Of a DNA stretch of 64,000 nucleotides, positions 1-7,527 are shown piece by piece. The notes under the pieces were generated by a model. The model made no database searches, was not told the origin of the DNA, and worked only from the letters and a program-made list of their open reading frames with translations. Made by a program: the position numbers and the translations under genes. The first letter of the stretch is position 1, and the number at the start of each line of letters is the position of its first letter. Origin of the DNA: Rhodospirillales bacterium (GTDB lineage: Bacteria; Pseudomonadota; Alphaproteobacteria; Reyranellales; Reyranellaceae); the NCBI GenBank assembly GCA_016699855.1, contig CP064988.1, positions 4,678,501-4,742,500 on the forward strand, read 5' to 3'.

Positions 1-401
1 ATCTGCTGACCGACGTCACGGAGCCGGAGAGCGGCAACTTCACGATCTTTCCCGGCAGCCACCTGAGGCCTTTCCCGGAGCGGCTGGACCGCATTCCCAA
101 TCCGCGCATGCCCGGCGCGGTGCCGCTGCTGGGCAAGGCCGGGGACGCCTATGTGTTTCCGCACGCGATCTGGCACGGTCCGTCGCCCAACCGCTCCGGC
201 AAGGCCCGCAAGACCATCCTCTACAACTATTGCCAGATGTTCATGCGCGCCTACGATTTCGGCGCGCCCTACGCTGCGCTGTTCGAGCGCTGCACGCCGC
301 GCCAGCGCCGCCTGCTCGGCGATCTCGGTCACGATTTCCGGCCCGGCGATTTCTTCTACGCCCCGGTGGACCACGAGGCGCTGATGGCCGGCGGCGCCTG
401 A
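1..401 (+). CDS. Phytanoyl-CoA dioxygenase (PhyH) family protein, 3' part
   Basis: The reading frame is open from the window edge (first full codon at 3) to TGA at 399-401, so about 132 C-terminal residues are visible. PhyH enzymes are Fe(II)/2-oxoglutarate oxygenases; the distal part of the fold shows here as FTIFPGSH, followed by a second conserved stretch VFPHAIWHGPSPNRSG, which would supply the last iron histidine and the 2-oxoglutarate arginine. The N-terminal HxD motif lies outside the window. Bases 281-401 recur as a 91% identical, stop-less copy at 27,168-27,288. The substrate cannot be told from this fragment. Confidence 0.85.
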   Translation, partial: LLTDVTEPESGNFTIFPGSHLRPFPERLDRIPNPRMPGAVPLLGKAGDAYVFPHAIWHGPSPNRSGKARKTILYNYCQMFMRAYDFGAPYAALFERCTPRQRRLLGDLGHDFRPGDFFYAPVDHEALMAGGA

Positions 402-421
402 GCGCGCCGCGCCCCCGGCGC

Positions 422-886
422 TCAGAACTCGGCGCCAGCGGGATAGCGGATGTTTTCGAGAGCGACCCACTCCGCGGCGGGCTTGTGCAGCCAGACCGTG
501 AGTCGGCAATTGGCCCTCTCCCAGGTCCATTCCTGGATCTCGACCGAGGCGTTGGCTGGCACGCTCAGCGGGTAGTGGTTCTGCAGGGTGATATGGAACT
601 CGTCCTGCTTGTCGCCGAGCCGGAACGTCTGCTTGCGGGTGGGCTCGCCGAGCGTCCGCGCGAGTTCTGAGTCGGATCCTTGGAGCCCGCTCAACCGTGT
701 GACGTCGGCGCAATCGCCGGCCGCCCAGTCTTTCGTCGCCATGATCTGCCTCTCGGTGAAGTTTGGTTTCGTCGTACCGCCGGGCCGCTGCTGCGCTGAC
801 ACCGGTGCCGACAGGACCACGGCGATCACGCCGACCATCGCCAGCGCGCCGCCGCGCGAGCGTGCGCTGGTGGTGCGCGTGCGCAT
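422..886 (-). CDS. Exported protein of unknown function
   Basis: A 154-residue protein with an arginine-rich N-terminus followed by a hydrophobic stretch (ALAMVGVIAVVLSAPVSAQQ), which reads as a Sec signal peptide cleaved after SAQ or SAA-like residues. The mature part has two cysteines (GDCADV and ANCRLT) that could form a disulfide. The start ATG overlaps the stop of the upstream zincin gene by one base (TGATG), so the two are translationally coupled and probably work together. I recognise no family; roles as partner, inhibitor or chaperone of the zincin are only possibilities. Confidence 0.7.
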   Translation of the reverse strand: MRTRTTSARSRGGALAMVGVIAVVLSAPVSAQQRPGGTTKPNFTERQIMATKDWAAGDCADVTRLSGLQGSDSELARTLGEPTRKQTFRLGDKQDEFHITLQNHYPLSVPANASVEIQEWTWERANCRLTVWLHKPAAEWVALENIRYPAGAEF

Positions 887-1536
887 CACACCGCCCGCAC
901 GCTGAAGGTCGTGTCGGGGATCATCGTGTTGAGCTCGTCGATGATCGTTTCGAAGTGGCGGACGCGCAAGGAGCGTCCGACGTTCATGATGCTGGTCTTG
1001 TCGGCCTGGTGGGCTTTGCCGTCGACGTACTCGTCGCCCTCGTGTCCGATATGGATGGAGTTGCCGATCGCGTGGCCGAACTCGTGCGCGACCGGCATCT
1101 GGGTCGTGTTCGGCGTGCCGGCGCCGTGGACGAATGTCCGGACGTTGGTGTCGTTCGAGTCGAGCGTGATCTTGCGCTGCGGCCACAGCACCGAGCTGGT
1201 GGCGAACTGGTTAGGTGGGATCTTGGTCACCGTGACGCTCCAGTGCCCGTTGGCCGTGACCCAGCGTATGTCGAGGTTGATCGTGATGTCGCGGCCGGCG
1301 AAGCGTCGCGCGTAGCCCGACGTTCCGGTGGCCCGCAGCTTCGCCCGGTTGCTCCATGCCGCCCAGATCGCGCGGTCGGCGTTGTTGTGGAAATTCCGCT
1401 TCTCCTGGAGGGTCCATGGCAGGAGCGGGGGCTGCACGACCCACGTGTAAAGCCATCGCTCCTGGAGGAAGATCGTTCCCTGGGTCGTATCGATGTCGAT
1501 GACGCACCAGCCCGCCTCTTTTACGACGTGTCCCAT
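886..1536 (-). CDS. Zincin-like metallopeptidase
   Basis: A 216-residue protein carrying the zinc-binding motif HEFGHAIGN at about residues 151-159, with further histidines just after it (SIHIGHEGDEY), and a later SIMN that fits the methionine turn of metzincins. The first two thirds have no recognised domain and there is no signal peptide, so it is cytoplasmic or leaves by a non-Sec route. The glycine and third histidine are spaced one residue off the classical metzincin pattern. It is the first gene of a two-gene unit with the exported protein downstream. Substrate unknown; a secreted-effector protease is one option. Confidence 0.65.
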   Translation of the reverse strand: MGHVVKEAGWCVIDIDTTQGTIFLQERWLYTWVVQPPLLPWTLQEKRNFHNNADRAIWAAWSNRAKLRATGTSGYARRFAGRDITINLDIRWVTANGHWSVTVTKIPPNQFATSSVLWPQRKITLDSNDTNVRTFVHGAGTPNTTQMPVAHEFGHAIGNSIHIGHEGDEYVDGKAHQADKTSIMNVGRSLRVRHFETIIDELNTMIPDTTFSVRAV

Positions 1537-1789
1537 GTCGGGCTCCCGAAACGGTCAGAAATGCCGCCGCGCGGTTCCGCCTGCCAGTTCCCGCCGGCTC
1601 GCCGCCGCTCTGCCCGCGGAGGCGAATGAAATAATAAGTGAGTGTTCAATATATTCCTGCGCGATCAGCTTGTCAATGAGGGCACGCGCTTTCCAAAGGC
1701 TTCGTTCCGCCAACCAGCGGCATCGTCTCTTGGATGCCGGGATCGGCTGTCCTCGCGCGTCCTCGGGTGGAGACCGGACGGAGCGACGC

Positions 1790-2222
1790 ATGCAGTACGC
1801 CATTCTTTGCTATCACGACCAGAAGGTCGTCTGCTCCTGGGACAAGGAGGAGGACGACGCCGCCATGGCGCGGTTGACGGTGGTCCAGGACACGTTGAAA
1901 CGCGACGGCAAGCTTGGGCCCGGTCGTGCCTCTGCTGCCCACCACGTCCACGACGACGCTGTGCAAGGACCGCGACCTGCCGCTGACCGTCGACGGGCCG
2001 TTCGCCGTGACCAATCAGCTGATCGCCGGATTGTGGCTGCGGGAGGTCGCCTCGCTCGCGGAGGCGGTCGAGTGGGTCAAGCGGTGCCCCAGTCCTCACA
2101 ACGACGAGTGCGAGAGCGAGATCCACCAGCTGTTCGCCGCGGGGGATTTCGGCGAGGCGCTCGCGCCGGATATGCGCGAGCGCGAGGAGCGCCTGCGGAC
2201 GGAGACCGCCAGGAGGGCGTAG
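1790..2222 (+). pseudogene. YCII/DGPF-domain protein, frameshifted
   Basis: The first frame from ATG 1790 begins MQYAILCYHDQ, and the second frame carries the family hallmark VDGPFAVTNQLIAGLW ending WVKRCPSP, as in YCII-related proteins (ferredoxin-like fold, often beside ECF sigma factors). The two halves are joined only by a shift of reading frame near 1,912, around the stretch of G and C at the KLGP codons. Together they give a full-length protein of about 143 residues. Either a recent inactivating indel or a sequencing error. The adjacent PhnB-like gene is also broken. Confidence 0.7.
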
Positions 2223-2274
2223 TCCTGACGGGCACCATCGACGAATCCGGGAAGGGAACACCGCCGCGCGCGAC

Positions 2275-2751
2275 GACCGGAAGATTTCAACGTGCCTGTG
2301 GCTCGACGCCAACGCCGAGGAGGCGGTCGCCTTCTAAAGATCGGTGTTCGGCGGCGACGTGGGAGTTCTCGGCGCGACGCGCTGCTGCGACGTGGGGCCG
2401 GGGCCGATCGGGTCGGTGCTGACGATCGAGTTCCAGATCCGCGGACGCGACTTCATCGCGTTGAATGACTGACCGCATTTCAAGTTCACCGAGGCGATCT
2501 CGACCTCGGTGGTGTGCGCGACCCGGGTGGTGATCGACGCCCCGTGGGACGGACTCCTCGACAGACGCAGCGCGTAGCATTGCGGCTGGTTGAAGGACAA
2601 GTTCGGCCTGTCGTGGCAGATCGTGCCGGTAACCCTCGCCGAAATGATGCGCGACGGCGACGCGCGCCGCGTCGACCGCGTCATGCGCGCGATGCTTCGG
2701 ATGGTGAAGCTGGACATCGCGGCGTTGCGGATGGCGTACGACGCGGGCTGA
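2275..2751 (+). pseudogene. PhnB-like VOC-fold protein, decayed
   Basis: One continuous frame aligns with PhnB/3-demethylubiquinone methyltransferase-like VOC proteins: ISTCLWLDANAEEAVAF, then GPGPIGSVLTIEF, PHFKFTEAIS, CGWLKDKFGLSWQIVP and the tail MLRMVKLDIAALRMAYD. It is interrupted by three in-frame stops, at 2335-2337 (where a Tyr is expected), just before PHFKF (2469-2471 region), and before HCGWLK, and no start codon is visible in frame. Since these are substitutions and not indels, this is genuine decay. It sits just downstream of the frameshifted YCII gene. Confidence 0.8.
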
Positions 2752-2766
2752 ATCGCCGCGACAAGG

Positions 2767-2804
2767 TCAAACAAAAGGCGGGAACGCGAGAGCGTCCCCG
2801 CCTT
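2767..2804 (-). terminator. Rho-independent terminator
   Basis: An inverted repeat pairs 2775-2782 with 2797-2804 (AAGGCGGG with CCCGCCTT), extended inside by ACGC/GCGT around a four-base loop. Read on the - strand the hairpin is followed by TTTTGTTTG, which fits termination of the gene at 2820-3095. Confidence 0.75.
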
Positions 2805-2819
2805 CGTTCCGGTCGCACC

Positions 2820-3095
2820 TCAGCCGGTCTTCGTCGGCGGCGGCGTGCCGGTGTCGTCCTTCGGCTTCACACCGAGTTCGGTCTGCGCTCTCTTCACTTC
2901 CTTCAGGCGGTTCGGCGCGCCGCCCGTCATGCCCTCCTCGGCCGCCACCTGCATCAGGCGGGCGTCGGGCTCCCATTCCGCCAGGGCCTTTTCCTTCTGC
3001 GGCTTCGAGAGGTTCTTGTCCTCGACCACGTCCTTCGGGGCGTCGAACTCGCTGGACGGATTTATCACGGCGCGCTGCTTGTCGATCTCGGTCAT
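2820..3095 (-). CDS. Small charged protein of unknown function
   Basis: A 91-residue, highly charged, probably cytoplasmic protein (MTEIDKQRAVINPSSEF...). It has a helical centre rich in Lys and Glu and a disordered, proline-rich tail ending TPPPTKTG. There is no signal peptide or membrane segment. Its gene ends just before a good terminator and begins about 50 bases downstream of a near-match to the EcfG promoter (3144-3169), which suggests it is a stress-regulated protein of the kind common in alphaproteobacteria. No family recognised. Confidence 0.65.
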   Translation of the reverse strand: MTEIDKQRAVINPSSEFDAPKDVVEDKNLSKPQKEKALAEWEPDARLMQVAAEEGMTGGAPNRLKEVKRAQTELGVKPKDDTGTPPPTKTG

Positions 3096-3143
3096 GCCGT
3101 TTCTCCCTGAGTCGCCGCCGGTCGGCGGCGTGGTGACGATGGC

Positions 3144-3169
3144 AACGCGGATGACGGAGGGCGGGTTGC
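3144..3169 (-). promoter_or_regulatory. Candidate EcfG-type promoter, one mismatch
   Basis: On the - strand GCAAC (consensus GGAAC) is followed after 17 bases by CGTT at 3147-3144, about 50 bases before the ATG at 3095. The single mismatch in the -35 box makes this weaker than the eight exact sites. Confidence 0.4.
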
Positions 3170-3195
3170 CGCCCGCCGGCCGCGCACGTCAGATG

Positions 3196-3795
3196 TCAGA
3201 GGAGGCCCTTGTGCCGGATCCGGTCGATCTCGGCCTCCGTCGGTTGGTAGGGCGGCGCATTCGGGTCGAACTCGGCCCGGCCCGCCGCGTGGTACTCGCG
3301 CCGGCGCGCGTCCGGATCGACGGGCTCGTGCTTGGTGAAGATCGCGCGGGCGCGCTCCTCGTGGTCGTCGGCGACGCGCGCCGTCACCAGCGTGCCGCCG
3401 CGGCGCACCGCCTCCGAATAGATGTTCGCGCGCTGCTCCGGCTCGCCGGAATCGCGCAGAACGCCGGCGAGGCCGCCGACGGCGGCGCCCGCCATCGCGC
3501 CGGTGACGGCGCCCACTGCAGCGGTCGCGGCCCAGCCCGCCGCGACGACGGGCCCGAGGCCGGGGATCGCAAGCAGACCGATGCCTGCCAGCGCGCCGGC
3601 GCCGCCGCCCGCGACCGCGCCGATGCTTGCGCCGGCGCTGGCGGGCGACACGTCATCGACCTGCGCGTGCTCCGCGCTCACGTATTTGTTGGCGACGACG
3701 CTGATATCCTTCGACGGGATACCGGCCGCTTCCAGCTCCTCGACGGCGGCGCGCGCCTGGCCGTAGGAGTCGTAGACGTGGCTGATGGTCTTCAT
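3196..3795 (-). CDS. YflT-domain / general stress protein 17M-like membrane-associated protein
   Basis: A 199-residue protein. Residues 1-60 (KTISHVYDSYGQARAAVEEL, then GIPSKDISVVANK) match the YflT domain of general stress proteins. Residues 70-130 are a long glycine/alanine-rich hydrophobic stretch with glycine-zipper spacing (GAVAGGGAGALAGIGLL, GAVTGAMAGAAVGGLAG), expected to insert in or pack on a membrane. A second alpha-beta half (RGGTLVTARVADDHEERARAIF) and a disordered acidic tail follow. An exact EcfG-type promoter lies at 3973-3998, leaving a leader of about 170 bases. Molecular role unknown. Confidence 0.8.
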   Translation of the reverse strand: MKTISHVYDSYGQARAAVEELEAAGIPSKDISVVANKYVSAEHAQVDDVSPASAGASIGAVAGGGAGALAGIGLLAIPGLGPVVAAGWAATAAVGAVTGAMAGAAVGGLAGVLRDSGEPEQRANIYSEAVRRGGTLVTARVADDHEERARAIFTKHEPVDPDARRREYHAAGRAEFDPNAPPYQPTEAEIDRIRHKGLL

Positions 3796-3972
3796 TGTGG
3801 CTCCTATTGACTGCGGCGCAGGCGGCGAGCAGCGGGACTTCGATGGTCGGGTCGGTGCGAGGAGCGACGGCACGGCCTGTCGACTTTGGTCCCGCGCCGA
3901 CCGAATTTCGCCGGTGGTCGCGCCGCCTGATCCGGCCGTGCCGCGCTCCACGTCGTTCGCCGTCCCTGTGAG

Positions 3973-3998
3973 AACGTCGGCGCGGCGCCACGGGTTCC
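3973..3998 (-). promoter_or_regulatory. EcfG-type (general stress) promoter
   Basis: Exact -35 GGAAC (3998-3994), 17-base spacer and -10 CGTT (3976-3973) on the - strand, directed at the YflT-domain gene. The rest of the gap 3796-4127 shows no gene. Confidence 0.75.
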
Positions 3999-4127
3999 AG
4001 CGCCTCGGGCAGGCGGAAGCTCCGGGGTCGCGTCGCGCAGTTGGCGATAAGGGCGTTCGGAAGGGCCGGCGCCGCTCCGCGGCCGTAGGCCGTCGGCCTG
4101 GAAGGCAGCGGTCAGCGACAGCCGGTG

Positions 4128-4373
4128 TCAGTCTTTCCGCGGCCGAGGGTCGGGGGATGCGCTGTCGCCCGCCGACCCGTCGCCCTTCTTGGCGGCGCCG
4201 GCGTCGTCGTCGATGAGCTTCAGCAGATCGGCGGGCAGGGGCTCCTTGGCCACCTCGTCGTACATGGCGTGCAGCTGCTTGCGCAGCCACACGTCGAACG
4301 GTCGCTCCGCCAGTACCGCGGGACGGGCCGGACCTTTCGCACCTGCCCCGGAGGGCTCGTCATCATGTTCCAT
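4128..4373 (-). CDS. nepR: Anti-sigma factor NepR
   Basis: An 81-residue protein whose core, FDVWLRKQLHAMYDEVAKEP then LPADLLKLI at about residues 26-54, is the NepR signature: two short helices that clamp sigma EcfG under calm conditions and are pulled away by phosphorylated PhyR. The ends are disordered and charged, as usual. The gene lies 116 bases downstream of ecfG on the same strand; in most alphaproteobacteria nepR comes first, so the order here is reversed. No separate promoter is visible in the gap. Its length and motif fit the family well. Confidence 0.9.
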   Translation of the reverse strand: MEHDDEPSGAGAKGPARPAVLAERPFDVWLRKQLHAMYDEVAKEPLPADLLKLIDDDAGAAKKGDGSAGDSASPDPRPRKD

Positions 4374-4489
4374 CGTGGCCCGCGAGGGGCTGGCGCGATG
4401 CGTGGCGGCACGCGACCAAGCACTGTGTTCAACTCATGGCGTGGCGGGAATCTAGCGTCGCCGCCACGCGACTACCAGTCCGGAAAATA

Positions 4490-5101
4490 TCACGCGGCCG
4501 CGGCCGGCGAAAGACGGGGGCCCGCGTCGGACCGGCGCGCCCGGCGGTTGTCGACGCGCGCATCTTCGAGCGCGGCGACGTCCACGGCGCCGCCGATCTC
4601 GACGTCGTCGCCCGTCAACAGCCGCTCAAGCGTCGCCCGCGCGCGAGAGACGCGGCTCTTGATCGTGCCGACGGAGACGCCGGCGTGCGCAGCGATCACG
4701 TCGTAGGGCTGGCCTTCGATGACCGACAGCACCAGCGCCTCGCGCTGCCCCGCCGACAGCTTGTCGAACGCGCAGAGGAACTCGCGCATGATCAGCCCAC
4801 CCTCCTGCAGCGGCCGCTGCGTGAGCGACTCGGCGACGGCGGTGTCGATCGGCACGGTCGGGCGCGTGCGCCGCAGGCCGGAGATGAACTCGTTGCGCTG
4901 GATCCGGAAGACCCAGGCTGCGAAGTTGGTGCCCGGCCGGAAACTGCCGCGGCCGATCAGCGCCTTGGTCACCGCCTCCTGCACCAGATCGTCGGCGCGG
5001 TCGCGGTCGCGGGTCAGCGAGATGGCGTAGATGCGCAGCCGGGGGAGGACCGCTTTGAGCTGTTCGTGGAAATCGTTGGTCTCGGCTTGAATGGCAACCA
5101 T
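4490..5101 (-). CDS. ecfG: RNA polymerase sigma factor, EcfG family (general stress)
   Basis: A 203-residue ECF sigma factor. Region 2 (about residues 20-85) shows RADDLVQEAVTKAL and GTNFAAWVFRIQRNEF; region 4 (about 115-165) shows LSAGQREALVLSVIEGQPY and VSVGTIKSRVSRARATL. These are typical of the EcfG (ECF15) group that directs RNA polymerase to GGAAC-N16/17-CGTT promoters. The ATG at 5101 is preceded by GGAGGG; a start 12 bases upstream is possible. It carries a C-terminal tail of about 30 residues that is dispensable-looking. nepR follows. Its own promoter is not evident. Confidence 0.9.
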   Translation of the reverse strand: MVAIQAETNDFHEQLKAVLPRLRIYAISLTRDRDRADDLVQEAVTKALIGRGSFRPGTNFAAWVFRIQRNEFISGLRRTRPTVPIDTAVAESLTQRPLQEGGLIMREFLCAFDKLSAGQREALVLSVIEGQPYDVIAAHAGVSVGTIKSRVSRARATLERLLTGDDVEIGGAVDVAALEDARVDNRRARRSDAGPRLSPAAAA

Positions 5102-5261
5102 AACACCCTCCACTGGTCGTTCGGTTCCGTACTAGAGGAATGCTTGCCGGCGGCGGTTGGTTGCATTCTATTTTCGATGCCTCTAACCCACTGATCAAAA
5201 TAGAGATTTTGCCGGCGTCATGATTGGGCGAGGGATGTTTCGACGCGACCGGTTGCGCCGC

Positions 5262-5729
5262 TCAGCCCAATTGCTCGGCCAGCAGCCGGCGCGCGCGCGA
5301 GACGCGCGCCTTCAAAGTGCCGACGGAGCAGGCGCAGAGCTCGGCCGCCTCCTCGTAGGAGAATCCGACGGCGCCGACCAAAACCAGCGCCTCGCGGTAG
5401 CGCGGATTGAGTTTCCAGAGGGCCCCAGAAAGGTCCGCCATCGTCGATGCCGGTTCTGCAAGCGGCGACGGCGTGAGGGAGTCGAGATCGCCCTCGTCCA
5501 ACGCCCGCCGGCCGCGTCGTTGCGCGCGCAGATCGCCGTAGTAGCGATTGCGCATGATCGTGAACAACCACGATTTCAGATTGGTTCCGGGCTCGAACCG
5601 CTCCTGCTTGTCCAGCGCCGTGAGGATCGTGTTCTGGACGAGATCGTCGGCGGCCTCGCGGTCGCGGCAGAGAAATCTGCCGAACGCGCGTAGATCCGGC
5701 ATCACCGCTACGACATCGTCCCTGAACAC
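5262..5729 (-). CDS. Second EcfG-like ECF sigma factor
   Basis: A 155-residue sigma factor starting at GTG 5729, with GGGAGGA eight bases upstream. Region 2 reads AADDLVQNTILTALDKQERF and GTNLKSWLFTIMRNRYYGD; region 4 reads LNPRYREALVLVGAVGFSYEEAA and CSVGTLKARVSRARRLL. It is shorter than the neighbouring EcfG, lacking an N-terminal extension and the C-terminal tail, and the two clearly share ancestry. Paralogous EcfG factors in other alphaproteobacteria act as accessory or condition-specific general-stress sigmas. It is divergent from the csbD operon with its EcfG-type promoter. Confidence 0.85.
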   Translation of the reverse strand: MFRDDVVAVMPDLRAFGRFLCRDREAADDLVQNTILTALDKQERFEPGTNLKSWLFTIMRNRYYGDLRAQRRGRRALDEGDLDSLTPSPLAEPASTMADLSGALWKLNPRYREALVLVGAVGFSYEEAAELCACSVGTLKARVSRARRLLAEQLG

Positions 5730-5832
5730 CTGGGTTCCTCCCGGCGACTCCGACCGCCGTTGCCGCCACCAAACACGGGCTAGATGGGGGCTTTCGCGGG
5801 CGTTGGGAAGGCTTTAGCGCCGCCGCGTGCAT

Positions 5833-5857
5833 GGAACCCGAGGCGGGCGCCGGCGTT
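5833..5857 (+). promoter_or_regulatory. EcfG-type (general stress) promoter
   Basis: Exact GGAAC (5833-5837), 16-base spacer and CGTT (5854-5857), 51 bases before the csbD ATG. Probably serves csbD and the small genes behind it. Confidence 0.85.
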
Positions 5858-5908
5858 TTCCCCGCATCGACACACGCATTGGATCCAACCTCGACACGGG
5901 AGCGGGAC

Positions 5909-6106
5909 ATGAACTGGGATCGCATCGAAGGCAATTGGAAGCAACTCGCCGGCCAGGTCAAGGAAGGCTGGGGCAAGCTCACCGAGGACGACCTCACGGT
6001 CGTGGCGGGCAAGCGCGACCAGCTCGTCGGCCGCATCCAGGAGCGCTACGGCGTCGCGCGGGACGAGGCGGAGAAGCAGGTGAAGGCCTGGGAGGAGCGG
6101 CTTTAG
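5909..6106 (+). CDS. csbD: CsbD family stress protein, cytosolic
   Basis: A 65-residue protein, the usual CsbD size, with MNWDRIEGNWKQLAGQVKE at the start and LVGRIQERYGVARDEAEKQV near the end, an all-helical CsbD fold of unknown biochemical role that is a hallmark of general stress regulons. The start at 5909 is chosen because it matches the family N-terminus; the frame is open further upstream. It lies 51 bases after an exact EcfG-type promoter and leads a run of small stress genes. A second CsbD with a signal peptide is encoded at 13,746. Confidence 0.93.
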   Translation: MNWDRIEGNWKQLAGQVKEGWGKLTEDDLTVVAGKRDQLVGRIQERYGVARDEAEKQVKAWEERL

Positions 6107-6159
6107 CCGCGTTGCGACGAACGCGGGCCGGCGGCGGCGGGATCGCTGAGGAGGGTGAA

Positions 6160-6327
6160 ATGTTGCACTGGTCGCTTGTCTTTCTGGTGGTCGCGCTGGT
6201 CGCGGCCGGTCTCGGGTTCAGCGGCCTCGCCTCCACGGCGGCGGGCTTCGCCCAGATCCTGTTCTTCATCTTCTTGGCGCTGTTCGTCGTCAGCGTCATC
6301 GGCGGCCTTCTGCGCCGGCAACGCTGA
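6160..6327 (+). CDS. DUF1328 small membrane protein
   Basis: A 55-residue protein almost entirely made of two transmembrane helices (LHWSLVFLVVALVAAGLGF and an IL-FF-IFLALFVVSVIGG helix) with a short loop GLASTAAG and a basic end LLRRQR, exactly the pattern of DUF1328/YtjA proteins. GAGGAGGG stands just upstream of the ATG. It follows csbD by 53 bases and very probably shares its EcfG-type promoter. The function of the family is unknown; stress-induced inner-membrane protein is all that can be said. Confidence 0.88.
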   Translation: MLHWSLVFLVVALVAAGLGFSGLASTAAGFAQILFFIFLALFVVSVIGGLLRRQR

Positions 6328-6398
6328 GGCCGCGGCGACCGGCGGGTCCTTCGCCGGTCGCGCAATGCGCCGGTTCGCGGAGGTCCGAGGAGGCAAAC

Positions 6399-6482
6399 AT
6401 GACGCGCGGCATCGTTCTCTGGCTTTTAGGCATTCCGATCCCGGTGCTCCTGCTGATGTGGGCGCTGGGCTGGCTCCACTAA
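6399..6482 (+). CDS. 27-residue single-pass membrane microprotein
   Basis: ATG at 6399, preceded by GAGGAGG at the right spacing, opens a 27-residue reading frame ending at TAA 6480-6482. The product is one hydrophobic helix (GIVLWLLGIPIPVLLL then MWALGW) with a conserved-looking IPIP kink, an N-terminal Arg and a C-terminal His. Such tiny proteins occur beside CsbD/DUF1328 genes in related bacteria to my recollection, but I cannot verify this here. It sits in line with the csbD operon. Confidence 0.6.
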   Translation: MTRGIVLWLLGIPIPVLLLMWALGWLH

Positions 6483-6520
6483 GCCGGCGTCGCCGGAACG
6501 TTCCAAGGAAGGAGAGGCGC

Positions 6521-6763
6521 ATGTCTCCGTACCTGAGACTCGCCGCCACGGCCGCGCTCGTCGCCACCTTGGCGGCGTGCGGCAGCACGACGGGCGACCG
6601 GGCGTTGAGCGCCGCCCTCATCGGTGGCGGTGGCGGCGCCGTGGTCGGCGCGGTCGCCGGCAATCCGCTGGCCGGCGCGGCCGTTGGCGGCGCGGCAGGC
6701 GCGGTCGTCGGCGCCGTCGCCACGCCCCGTGACATTGATCTAGGCCGGCCGGCTTGGCGCTAG
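6521..6763 (+). CDS. Glycine-zipper lipoprotein
   Basis: An 80-residue precursor. A signal peptide ends in the lipobox TLAAC (Cys about residue 20), so the mature protein is lipidated and membrane-anchored. The remainder is a glycine zipper (GGGGGAVVGAVAGNPLAGAA and so on), as in YMGG-like/osmotically induced OsmB-type lipoproteins. AGGAAGGAGAGG precedes the ATG. It lies 38 bases after the microprotein and continues the stress operon. Likely structural role in the envelope. Confidence 0.8.
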   Translation: MSPYLRLAATAALVATLAACGSTTGDRALSAALIGGGGGAVVGAVAGNPLAGAAVGGAAGAVVGAVATPRDIDLGRPAWR

Positions 6764-6846
6764 GCCACGACGGCGGCCTCGACGACGCAGCGCCCGTCGC
6801 GTGACCACCGGGACGGGCGTCCCACGTATCCCGAAAGGACAAGACG

Positions 6847-7401
6847 ATGCCGACGACCGAACATGCCCGCACCGCGACCGCGCCCCGTGTCGCCAATGGC
6901 GCGCGAAAAGGGCCGCGCCTGCTGCCGACGCGCAACGACATCCCCGTCGACGTGCGTGGCAAAATGGTCGATCTGCTGAACGCATGCCTGGCGGACGGCT
7001 TGGACCTGCAGATGCAACTCAAGCAGGCGCATTGGAACGTGCGCGGCCCCGATTTCATCCAGTTGCACGAGCTGTTCGACAAGCTCTACGGCAACGTCGT
7101 AAGGCACAACGACACGATCGCGGAGCGTATCGCGGCCCTTGGCGGGACCGCCGAGGGCACCGTACGCGTGGTGGCCGAGCGCTCGCGCCTCGCGGACTAC
7201 CCGCTGACCGTCCAGGCGGGCCGCGAGCACGTGGCGAAGGTGGCCGACGCCGTGGCGGCGTTCTGCGGCAAGGTCCGGGGTGCCATCGACCAGGCGGACG
7301 AAGCTCAGGACGCCGATACAACCGACCTGTTCACGTCCGTCTCAAGGGCGCTGGACCAGGACCTCTGGTTCGTCGAGGCGCACGAGACGGCGCAGACCTG
7401 A
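6847..7401 (+). CDS. dps: DNA-binding ferritin-like protein Dps
   Basis: A 184-residue Dps. The ferroxidase site is visible: KQAHWNVRG (His), then HELFDKLYGNVVRHNDTIAER (Asp and Glu), with the family helix ...DLFTSVSRALDQDLWFVEAH at the end. The first 25 residues are basic and disordered, as in Dps proteins that bind DNA through their N-terminus. Dps stores iron and shields DNA from hydrogen peroxide in starvation. AAAGGA precedes the ATG. No EcfG-type promoter was found in the 83 bases upstream; transcription may come from the csbD promoter. Confidence 0.93.
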   Translation: MPTTEHARTATAPRVANGARKGPRLLPTRNDIPVDVRGKMVDLLNACLADGLDLQMQLKQAHWNVRGPDFIQLHELFDKLYGNVVRHNDTIAERIAALGGTAEGTVRVVAERSRLADYPLTVQAGREHVAKVADAVAAFCGKVRGAIDQADEAQDADTTDLFTSVSRALDQDLWFVEAHETAQT

Positions 7402-7527
7402 TCGACGCGTCGCGCCCAAAGGTCCCGCATGGCCGGAGGGCGCGATCCGCATGGTATGTCGCGCGGCGCGGCCTGCTGTATGATGCTCGCGGGCGGATGC
7501 GCCCGAGACGAAGGACGGGAGCCTCGG

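Noticed and set aside
1559..1592. AACG and GTTCC before the zincin gene, as a possible - strand EcfG promoter
   Set aside because: The spacer is 20 bases, too long for this sigma factor.
5105..5128. GGAAC on the - strand just before ecfG, followed after 18 bases by TGTT
   Set aside because: Spacing and -10 box deviate, and transcription would start after the ATG; not accepted as an autoregulatory promoter.
6494..6503. Palindrome GGAACGTTCC before the glycine-zipper lipoprotein gene
   Set aside because: It contains GGAAC in both directions but no CGTT at 16-17 bases, so it does not make an EcfG promoter.
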